Shown here: one piece after another, positions 43,301-50,300 of the stretch
Position numbering within the stretch: position 1 is the first letter of the stretch
How the letters are laid out: every line of letters begins with the position of its first letter
DNA from: Macrostomum hystrix
Lineage: Eukaryota > Platyhelminthes > Macrostomidae
Reading direction: 5' to 3'
DNA length: 64,000 nucleotides
Assembly (NCBI GenBank): GCA_950097015.1
Contig: CATNEN010000038.1
Location: forward strand, 22,072,001 to 22,136,000
The notes under the pieces: generated by a model
What the model was told of the DNA's origin: nothing
Database searches by the model: none
The model's input: the letters and a program-made list of their open reading frames with translations, nothing else
Position numbers and translations under genes: made by a program

Positions 43301-45528
43301 ATAGTAATACGAGCAAAAATATAATACAATAATTGCTTGAGGGCTGCGGGAAATGAGCAATTCTGCCCATTTCGCTGACTCCTGAGCACACATGCACAGG
43401 TGTGTACATCTGCCATGGCTTTCTCATCGTCAGGCAGTGTACACTCTCACTGTGCCTTGGAGTTTGGCCCTCAAAGGCGTAAATTGCGCGACAAGCTCCC
43501 AAGCCTTCTCTCTGCGGCTGCGCCCCAATTTAATGTGGCCTCGCCGCGGAATCGAGCTCAGGGACCTTGGTGCGAGAGGCAGACGCGTTGACCGTTCTGC
43601 CACTCACCCTCCTAGAAATTCGAACGGAGTTTGATTCAAGTGTGCAACTTGCCCAGCTTTACTTTGCTGTTACCACGCTGTTGCAATGCTGTTGCAATGC
43701 TGTTGCAATGCTGTTGCAATGCTGTTGCTATGCTGTTGCAATGCTGTTGCAATGCTGTTGCAATGCTGCTGCTATGCTGTTGCTATGCTGTTGCAATGCT
43801 GTTGCAATGCTGTTGCTATGCTGTTGGTATGCTGTTGGTATGCTGTTGGTATGCTGTTGCTATGCTGTTGCTATGCAGTTGCAATGCTGTTGCTATGCTG
43901 TTGCTATGCTGTTGCTATGCTGTTGCAATGCTGTTGCTATGCTGTTGCTATGCTGTTGCAATGCTGTTGCTATGCTGTTGGTATGCTGTTGCTATGCTGT
44001 TGCTATGCTGTTGCTATGCTGTTGCTATGCTGTTGCAATGCTGTTGCTATGCTGTTGCTATGCTGTTGCTATGCTGTTGCTATGCTGTTGCTATGCTGTT
44101 GCTATGCTGCTATGCTGTTGCATAGCAGTCCTATGACCTAACAATCCAAAACTGTTGCTATGACAATGCTTATGAAGCCGTATTTCATAGAGCTCTTACA
44201 CCAGTAGACTATGCTGCTCAGGACGTGCTTCACGCCAATGCTGATGCGTTCGCCTTGGACACCGCAGACTCCCGAGTGCTCAACCTCCACGGCGGCACTC
44301 GGTGAGTCCACAAGGCGGATCTCGGCTGTTTCGTAAAACTCTCCCGGAGTAGCCGGTCTTACTGGCCAGGGCAAACTTTGAGCAGCGTTGCGCCAGTTCC
44401 AGGGAAGAATTATCGTCACGCTGCCGATACTGAGACCGGTGGCATTGCGGCCGGCAAATATTTGCGCTGTTGCAAATTTTAACTGTTTTGAGAAGCTGCG
44501 CAATAATTCCTGAGAAGTTTGATTTTAGGATATTAGAGCGACTTGACAGTGTAATGGCTAGGAGAAGAGGATAGAAGGTATAAGGAGAGGAGTGGAGAGG
44601 AGAGTAGAGGAGAAGAGAGGGGAGGAAAGAATAGGAGAGTAGAGGAGAGTAGAGGAGAGTAGAGGAGAGTAGATGAGAGGAGAGGAGAGGAGAGGAGACT
44701 AGATGAGAGGAGTGGAGAGGAGAGGAGGGGAGAGGAGGGGAGAGGAGAGGAGAGGAGATGAGAGGAGAGTAGAGGAGAGGAGAGGAGAGGAGGGGAGAGG
44801 AGAGGAGATCAGAGTAAAGGAGAGGAAAGGAGAGAATAGGAGAGGAGAGGAGAGGAGAGGAGAGAAGAGGAGGGAGAGAACAGGAGAGTAGAGGAGAGTT
44901 GATAAGAGGAGAGGAAAGGAAAGGAGAGAAGAGGAGGGAGAGAACAGGAGAGGAGAGGAGAGGAGAGGAGAGGAGAGGAGAGGAGAGGAGGGAAGAGGAG
45001 AGGAGAGGAGAGGAGAGGAGAGGAGAGGAGGGAAGAGGAGAGGAGAGGAGAGGAGGGAAGAGGAGAGGAGGGGAGAGGAGAGGAGAGGAGGGGAGAGGAG
45101 AGGAGGGGAGAGGAGAGTAGTGGAGAAAGGAGGAGAGGAGAGGAGAGGAGAGGATGGAGAGTAAGAAAGGGAAACTAGAGCTAAGGAAAGAAGGGAGAGA
45201 AGATGCTATGTCAGTAATAGGCAGAATAAACAATAAAAGTCGTGAGTAGTTCTGACAGAGAGCAAATTGTGGAGCCGAACTCATGACAGCTCATTATTGC
45301 ACTCACAATCACTTTATCAACTAGCTGAGATTCAGCAGGCCAACTGTGTGGAATGCCGACGCGAAGGCCTCGATATTTCCCATCAGGGTCCAGCCTCAGT
45401 CCTGGTTTCAAACGCTGTTGACCGCCATCAGAATATGTAAATCCAGGCAGTAGCAGCAGCAGCAGCAGCAGCAGCCCAGTGCAACTACGATTGCAGAATG
45501 CTTGGCCATTGAAGTGAAACTTTGTCAT
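33312..45528 (-). CDS. CLCA-family (calcium-activated chloride channel regulator) protein, complete
   Basis: Nine exons (45307-45528, 44200-44509, 42710-43248, 42059-42325, 41040-41228, 39625-39897, 38279-38609, 36388-36732, 33312-34357) join with matching phases to 1173 residues. In order: signal peptide with polyleucine (1-33); CLCA N-terminal domain with the CGVQGERISIG and FRYGLFPE motifs; cysteine-rich segment; VWA-like region from 348; beta-rich domain with LPIPDNGVEPD; fibronectin-like domain (about 800-905); twelve-residue Ser/Thr repeats (about 970-1129); a transmembrane helix (about 1136-1160); and a basic tail SRRRRRRLNLVA. Family members regulate chloride conductance and self-cleave through a HEXXH zinc site. 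Here that site reads SAFAQ (184-188) and the MIDAS reads DPNGS, so both activities are probably lost. The weakest junction is the exon 4 donor (GTTTGA). Confidence 0.93.
33478..33935 (-). repeat. 36-bp coding minisatellite (mucin-like stalk)
   Basis: About 13 tandem 12-residue units, TENSTAATDPRS (seven identical copies) with variants TEISTGSTASKP, TENSTGATEQKT and TEISTGATDPRS. The NST units carry an N-glycosylation sequon, and all are Ser/Thr-rich. The period is a multiple of three, so copy changes stay in frame. Confidence 0.95.
34380..34515. repeat. 14-bp repeat at the 3' end of CLCA intron 8
   Basis: About nine decayed copies of GGTGGACATTTTCA, beginning about 25 bp from the exon 9 acceptor. 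Confidence 0.75.
34516..35024. other. Unique part of CLCA intron 8
   Basis: AT-rich sequence. From about 34915 it grades into recognisable but decayed copies of the 20-bp unit. Confidence 0.55.
35025..36235. repeat. 20-bp minisatellite, CLCA intron 8
   Basis: About 58 copies of CAGAACGTCACTCTAATGAT, interrupted several times by AATGATAATTAAAGAACGTC. Each junction contains TGATCA. Decayed copies extend left to about 34915. Confidence 0.95.
36245..36380. repeat. 23-bp minisatellite next to CLCA exon 8
   Basis: About six copies of CAAAAGAGTCAGTCCAATGA(CAC). It shares GTCA-T-CAATGA with the neighbouring 20-bp unit, so the two arrays are probably related. Confidence 0.9.
36388..36732 (-). CDS. 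CLCA exon 8
   Basis: The 345-nt exon has a CTACACAG acceptor and G|GTGAGA donor. It encodes the end of the DNGVEPD motif, WHFRVEISSLWPVE and LRLNWTAGGD (compare the family's LSWTAP), the start of the fibronectin-like domain. Confidence 0.9.
36880..38190. repeat. 23-bp minisatellite with ACCGGT palindromes, CLCA intron 7
   Basis: About 57 copies of CACCGGTGGAATCCTACCAA(AAT), alternating with CTCACCAAAAT or CTCACTAAAAT endings. Nearly every unit carries the perfect 8-bp palindrome CACCGGTG. Confidence 0.96.
38279..38609 (-). CDS. CLCA exon 7
   Basis: The 331-nt exon encodes VGRYTVSHAAGSKLTVMAKS through LPIPDNGV and ends G|GTAAGG. It matches the family's GTWKYSL and LELLDNGAGAD regions. Confidence 0.9.
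38660..39590. repeat. 17-bp minisatellite, CLCA intron 6
   Basis: About 54 copies of AAAAGGATTAGGGATAG or AAAAGGATTAGGAATAG. The copies near exon 6 are decayed. Confidence 0.95.
39625..39897 (-). CDS. CLCA exon 6 (residues 510-600)
   Basis: The 273-nt exon, phase 0 at both ends, runs from CCTTTCAG to GAG|GTAACT. It encodes LASIESSKAAVKLSSFYVDQ and LRLVAPSGAFLAWERG, matching the family segment with the WTIQPP and LxDPxG motifs. Confidence 0.88.
39935..40982. repeat. 30-bp minisatellite, CLCA intron 5
   Basis: About 35 copies of a strict 30-bp unit with CTCGCCCAAGTGTCTCCCTC. GTGTCTCC or GCGTCTCC and CCTCAC or CGTCAC variants are scattered. Both strands show long open frames because the period is a multiple of 3. 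Confidence 0.96.
41040..41228 (-). CDS. CLCA exon 5 (residues 447-509)
   Basis: The 189-nt exon, phase 0 at both ends, runs from TTTCCGCAG to GTG|GTGAGA. It encodes LTNIGHICLLNSPKNLRYLS and HRLLTELSGIHSVSQQN, the second half of the VWA-like region. Confidence 0.85.
41325..41515 (+). repeat. Inverted repeat arm B of a foldback-like element
   Basis: Runs from CTCAAGAACAC to GAGCTGCTGGACCTTCAACA. It is the inverted counterpart of 41751-41949, with a 235-bp spacer. It lies in CLCA intron 4. Confidence 0.75.
41751..41949 (-). repeat. Inverted repeat arm C of a foldback-like element
   Basis: In minus orientation it repeats arm B: CTCAAGAACAC, GCGCATCTTCTGAAACAAGA, TTCAGACCGTCGAGA and GAGCTGCTGGACCTTCAACA in the same order. 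The spacer holds two diverged direct repeats of GGCTT-ATC-GCGAAA type. Confidence 0.75.
42059..42325 (-). CDS. CLCA exon 4 (residues 358-446), VWA-like
   Basis: The 267-nt exon encodes PEALKAMKSAVAVAAAVLEP and SINLLVVDSDPQSVFP, matching the family's VWA helix 1 and strand 2. The acceptor is TTCACAG. The donor is inferred as ACG|GTTTGA because it gives phase 0, but it is weak. Confidence 0.78.
42395..42700. repeat. 11-bp minisatellite, CLCA intron 3
   Basis: About 25 copies of TGCTAGGTGGT with TTCTA and TCCTG variants, filling most of the 384-bp intron. Confidence 0.93.
42710..43248 (-). CDS. CLCA exon 3 (residues 178-357)
   Basis: The 539-nt exon has an ACACGCAG acceptor and TCG|GTAAGT donor. 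It begins GKQLVSAFAQFRYGLF, where the family has HEWAHLRWGVF, then the cysteine-rich segment and NREAPVPQNRFCRRRSAEEV (family NKEAPNKQNQKC). It ends at the VWA start, LAVILDPNGS. Confidence 0.92.
43325..43617 (-). mobile_element. SINE-like element with tRNA-like head
   Basis: The minus strand starts GAGGGTGAGTGGCAGAACGG (A-box-like), then CTGAGCTCGATTCCGC (B-box-like), followed by an unrelated body and a 3' part whose fragment recurs at 14448-14535. The T-arm does not pair, so it is not a working tRNA. No target duplication seen. Confidence 0.55.
43675..44125. repeat. 11-bp minisatellite, CLCA intron 2
   Basis: About 41 copies of TGCTGTTGCTA with TGCAA and TGGTA variants. All three plus frames are open, giving artificial Cys/Leu/Ala-rich translations. 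Confidence 0.96.
44200..44509 (-). CDS. CLCA exon 2 (residues 75-177)
   Basis: The 310-nt exon runs from ACTTCTCAG to T|GTAAGA. It encodes ELLRSFSKQLKFATAQIF, GSVTIILPWNWR (family VAILIPETWK) and HSGVCGVQGERISIGVKHVL (family GNCGEKGERIHLTPDFI). Confidence 0.92.
44560..45160. repeat. Polypurine GGAGA repeat, CLCA intron 1
   Basis: About 600 bp of nearly pure purine built from GGAGA and GGAGAGGAGA, with a few T interruptions at the left. Polypurine mirror tracts of this type can form triplex DNA. Confidence 0.95.
45307..45528 (-). CDS. CLCA exon 1: signal peptide and start of CLCA domain
   Basis: The 222-nt coding part starts with ATG and encodes a signal peptide with nine leucines (GLLLLLLLLLPGF) from a CAG/CTG run at 45449-45474. 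KYRGLRVGIPHSWPAESQLV follows, matching the family's GYEGIVVAIDP start. Donor ATT|GTGAGT. Confidence 0.92.
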
Positions 45529-45566
45529 AGCTTATTTTGTCAAAACAGACGATATGACCATAAACC

Positions 45567-45595
45567 ATAAACAGTATTATAGGTATACTGTTTAT
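45567..45595. promoter_or_regulatory. 11-bp perfect inverted repeat upstream of CLCA start
   Basis: ATAAACAGTAT (45567-45577) and ATACTGTTTAT (45585-45595) are perfectly inverted around a 7-nt spacer, 39-67 bp upstream of the CLCA ATG. It could be a dimeric factor site or a leader hairpin. Function is inferred only. Confidence 0.4.
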
Positions 45596-46754
45596 TTTGT
45601 TGGCCGAAAATTAAATAAACTAATTTGCTTTTATATTTTTACTGACAACCTTATTATATTGATCAAGGATGCTAAAATTATGTCGAATGTGTCTTTTTAT
45701 GTTGGATCGTAGCAAAAGGGCGATATTGCGAGGCTTATCACACAATTTTATGCGTATAAAGAACTCATGCTGAAATCCGTTCGTGTGGTAGTGTACAGTT
45801 AGACTCGAGTGCTCAATAATGTACATTAAATACTGAAGTTTTGAGAACAAACGCTGACGTTGCCATGACTACAGGAGATAGTAGTTACATTTTTTTTTCA
45901 AAAAAAACCGTCATGATTGAGCACACAGGCACATGTAAAATCTACAGTTTTATTTCTTGTCTTGACATAATGCAAGCTACTTCATTTCTAAATTTAGCTT
46001 ATCGAACTTTTTTCTGTTAGGGCCGTTCTGTATCATTTACGCAGCAACGCCATATTCAATGCCTGACGACGAACACCGAAGTGCAATTTCTACTCGAAAG
46101 ATTAAAATAAGTATGAAGTAACAGTTAAAAAAATTACAAATCAATGTAACACTTTCGTTAGTTAAATAGACATTTAGAATGTCAAAATAATAATTATGAG
46201 CTTAATTTAAGAAAACAACGTTTCTATTTGAATCTGTTAATTACGGTCTTTAAAAAATACAAACATCAAAAAACCGTCGACAAATGTATTTTCCACATAG
46301 ATATAGTCAGTAAATGTTTTAATGACATACTAATATGTAAAATAAGATTTCAGTAAACAGTTAATAGGTTACATAAAATGAGTTGAAGCTGTAATTGAAA
46401 TACCAGTTAGTTAAGAAACGAAGAGTACCCGTCAAAAAAGGTGCGCATAGACAGCTGCGACTTTTCAGTTTAAAGAATTCGGATTCAATTTTTCCTCACA
46501 ACGCGGTCATTGTCAAACAGAATCCAAAAATGAGTTTCTAAAAATGGGTTTGAGTTTGATAAAAATATCAAACAGCTAAGAGCAAGTAGGTTAAACATTT
46601 GGAAACCTAATTAATAATTTAGCAGACAACAAAGTAGTACAGCAGTAGTATGAAACGATTATACTAAGCGCAATTGCTGCAACTTTGACCCTGGTGTTTA
46701 TTCATACCAGAAATAAAGTGAGTAACTAGTTATTAGGCTTAATCTATCTTTCCA
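45596..46754. other. AT-rich spacer between CLCA and APPL
   Basis: No gene recognised. It probably contains the CLCA promoter and the APPL 3' end. Confidence 0.55.
46697..46702 (-). terminator. Candidate polyadenylation signal, APPL
   Basis: Minus-strand AATAAA about 550 nt after the APPL stop. If used, the CCAAT array lies within the APPL 3' UTR. Confidence 0.35.
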
Positions 46755-46985
46755 GCCAATGAGAGCCCGTGAAAGTCCCCAGCCAATGAGTGCCCGTGAA
46801 AGTCCCCAGCCAATGAGAGCCCGTTAAAGTCCCCAGCCAATGAGAGCCCATGAAAGTCCCCAGCCAATGAGTGCCCGTGAAAGTCCCCAGCCAATGAGAG
46901 CCCGTGAAAGTCCCCAGCCAATGAGAGCCCGTGAAAGTCCCCAGCCAATGGCAGAACAGGAAGGGGTCCAAACTGTCTATAAATA
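46755..46985 (+). promoter_or_regulatory. Tandem CCAAT-box array followed by a TATA box
   Basis: Seven to eight 27-bp units, each with CAGCCAATGAGAGCCCGTGA, place a CCAAT box every 27 bp. The last CCAAT is followed by GGGGTCC and CTATAAATACG near 46977. No plus-strand gene follows; APPL ends on the opposite strand at 47251. Confidence 0.5.
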
Positions 46986-47250
46986 CGCGACACCCGAGCA
47001 CAGCCGGCCGCGGAGTCAAATTTTGCTACAAATTCGAGCCTCAGACTTACCATTCGCCCTTTTAATTCGGCTTACCACTTGGGTTTAATAAATAAGGGGA
47101 GACACCACAGAAGTATGAAAGCAATGACGCACAATATGAGTAAACAAAAATAAAAACATTGTGAGGAGCTATCGTCATTAGAGATGTGTGAATTACTAAA
47201 GATTAAAAACCGTTTAAAATATTAACGCGAAAAAAATAATCCTAAATCTC
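46986..47250. other. Downstream flank or 3' UTR of APPL
   Basis: No coding frame seen. If the TATA box at 46977 is active, a plus-strand transcript would start about here. Confidence 0.4.
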
Positions 47251-47373
47251 TTATGGCGACTTGTCCACGTCAGCAGCTCCACTGGCAGCTCCAGCCTGTT
47301 CTAGCGATGATGGCGGCTGCTCAGAGCTGGGTGTCACATCCGGCAGCCGGCTGATGTTTGTAAGCAGTAGCGC
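47251..47373 (-). CDS. APPL1: APPL last exon (C-terminal tail)
   Basis: The 123-nt exon after CGTTTTTAG encodes ALLLTNISRLPDVTPSSEQP and ends ADVDKSP, TAA. The phase 0 start matches the microexon. Confidence 0.8.
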   Translation of the reverse strand, partial: ALLLTNISRLPDVTPSSEQPPSSLEQAGAASGAADVDKSP

Positions 47374-50300
47374 CTAAAAACGGATGGGGATGGTTGCCAT
47401 AGCAACCACTTTGAGTTCAGAAGAACGCAACCTTTTCATTGAAAGACACGAAAAAAGAGATTTATAAACTATCTAAAGATAATTATTTAAAATGGTCATG
47501 AACAGACCATGATCAAATCAGTCTAAAATGGTCATAAACAATCTATGATCAACTAGGTCTAAAACAGTCATAAACCCACACGATCAACTGGGCCTAAAAT
47601 GGTCATAAACCCACGTGATCAACTGGGTCTAAATGGTCATAAACCTAAGTGATCAACTGGGCCTAAAATGGTCATAAACAATCTATGATCAACTGGGCCT
47701 AAAATGGTCATAAACCACCTATGATCATCTGGGCCTAAAATGGTCATAAACAATCTATGATCAACTGGGCCTAAAATGGTCATAAACCATCTATGATCAT
47801 CTGGGCCTGAAATGGTCATAAACAATCTATGATCATCTATGATCAGTAGGGCCTAAAATGGTCATAAACAATCTATGATCATCTATGATCAGTAGGGCCT
47901 AAAATGGTCATAAACAATCTATGATCATCTATGATCAGTAGGGCCTAAAATGGTCATAAACAATCTATGATCATCTGGGTCTAAAATGGTCATAAACAAT
48001 ATATGATCAACTAGGTCTAAAGTGGTCATTAGCCTTGACATCCTTCGTACCACACTGAATGTACAAATAAATAGTTTAATGTTTAATGAAATCGTGGACA
48101 AGTACTAGTTAGTAAGATCAATTGAATATTGGCGATAACAAAAATCAGACAGTGCGTCATGCGATATAATTATCGAATACCGAAAGCTTTTCTACAACAG
48201 CAAACCAATCATTCTAGTGCGAATCTGCTATTTAAAAATCTTTGCTTGTAAATAATATATTGAAACTCCCCTCTAGCAAGAGATTACTGACGAGTAGAGA
48301 GTAAGTAGTATTTATCCGTTACATTTTTTTCTTAGAAATGGGATTTAAATATTAGCACATGGTTACAGACAACTTACAGAGACTGTACCTCAATGAGTCA
48401 CATGATTGATCTCATATTTTAATTGTGAATGTTGTCACGGACTTACCGATTCGTCCTGAAACAAATAATGATACATCGGCTGGAGGGAAATAATTGCAGA
48501 TTAATATATTTTTTCCTTTAGGTTATGATTAAGATTATAGATTTTTAACATTACCATGTAAATTTAGTCAGAAGATTCTTGCTACTCTACTTATATTCTA
48601 GGCAGTAGACTGTAAGACATTTTTGTTAAATTCTAAAACAAGTTTTCCTTGATTAAGTTGACAGTTTCGTATTAACTCAAATATCAAGATAGCAAGCAAA
48701 AAATAAAGCTCATGCTAAAAAGATAGACAATAAAATCTACTGCTAAATAAATGAAACATAAAAACAACAACAAAGCTAAATACTATAGATAATAAAAAAT
48801 TGGTTAGCAATCAGACTTATCTGCTTAAGAGCAGAATAAAAAGATAACAAGCAGCAGAAAAGCTCCCCACCTTCTCTTTGGAGCGTTTCTCGGCCTCCGC
48901 CTCCTGCCTGCTCACAAATGCCTGATACGCGATGCGGGTGGCCTGCTTGATGCTGGCACACACCTTACTGGCCGGACTGTCGCATTCGAAGGTAAAGCAG
49001 GCGAACAGATTGCGATTGTCAACAGACCGGCTGCGACAGATTAGGCCTAGTAGGCGGGTGTTCTCGGAGTGGCTGGCCCAGAATGAGATGTCTTCTAGGA
49101 GAAATTCGCACCTGCGTTTGAATTGCCGATTTACCGATTTTCATTCAACTGAGTTTCTTCAATTGGTAACACTAATATCAAAACTCTATACCACACTGAC
49201 TCCCACACTCTATACCACACTGACTCCCACACTCTATACCACACTGACTCCCACACTCTATACCACACTGACTCCCACACTCTATAACACACTCTATACC
49301 ACACTGAATCCCACACTCTATACCACACTGAATCCCACACTCTATACCACACTGAATCCCACACTCTATACCACACTGAATCCCACACTCTATACCACAC
49401 TGACTCCCACACTCTATACCACACTCTATACCACACTGACTCCCACACTCTATACCACACTGAATCCCACACTCTATACCACACTGAATCCCACACTCTA
49501 TAACACACTGACTCCCACACTCTATACCACACTCTATACCACACTGACTCCCACACTCTATAACACACTGACTCCCACACTCTATACCACACTCTATACC
49601 ACACTGACTCCCACACTCTATACCACACTGAATCCCACACTCTATACCACACTGAATCCCACACTCTATAACACACTGACTCCCACACTCTATACCACAC
49701 TCTATACCACACTGACTCCCACACTCTATACCACACTGAATCCCACACTCTATACCACACTGACTCCTACACTCTATATCACACTGAATCCCACACTGAC
49801 TCCCAGTCTATACCACACTGACTCCCACACTCTATACCACACTGAATCCCACACTCTATACCACACTGACTCCCACACTCTATACCACACGGAATCCCAT
49901 ACTCTATACCACACGGAATCCCATACTCGGTATCACACTGTATCCCATACTCTATACCACACTGAATCCCATACTCTATACCACACGGAATCCCATACTC
50001 TATACCACACGGAATCCCATACTCGGTATCACACTGTATCCCATACTCTATACCACACTGAATCCCATACTCTATACCACACGGAATCCCATACTCGGTA
50101 TCACAGTGTATCCCATACTCTATACCACACGGAATCCCATACTCGGTACCACACTGAATCCCATACTCTATACCACACAGAATCCCATACTCTATACCAC
50201 ACGGAATCCCATACTCTATACCACACGGAATCCCACACCCATTCCTCACCTGATGAGTTTCGTCTGCGGCTCAACCAGCCACAGACCACGATCGGACACA

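Noticed and set aside
43540-43617. A functional tRNA gene on the minus strand
   Set aside because: A-box and B-box-like words are present, but the T-arm and acceptor stem do not pair and the sequence continues into a SINE-like body.
43567-44141. Cys/Leu/Ala-rich reading frames of 150-190 codons
   Set aside because: They are the three frames of an 11-bp repeat in CLCA intron 2, all equally open. No independent gene signal.
44280-45284. Ser/Pro/Leu-rich 334-codon minus-strand frame
   Set aside because: Most of it is the GGAGA tract read backwards. Only the CLCA exon 2 part is real, and that is coded in a different frame.
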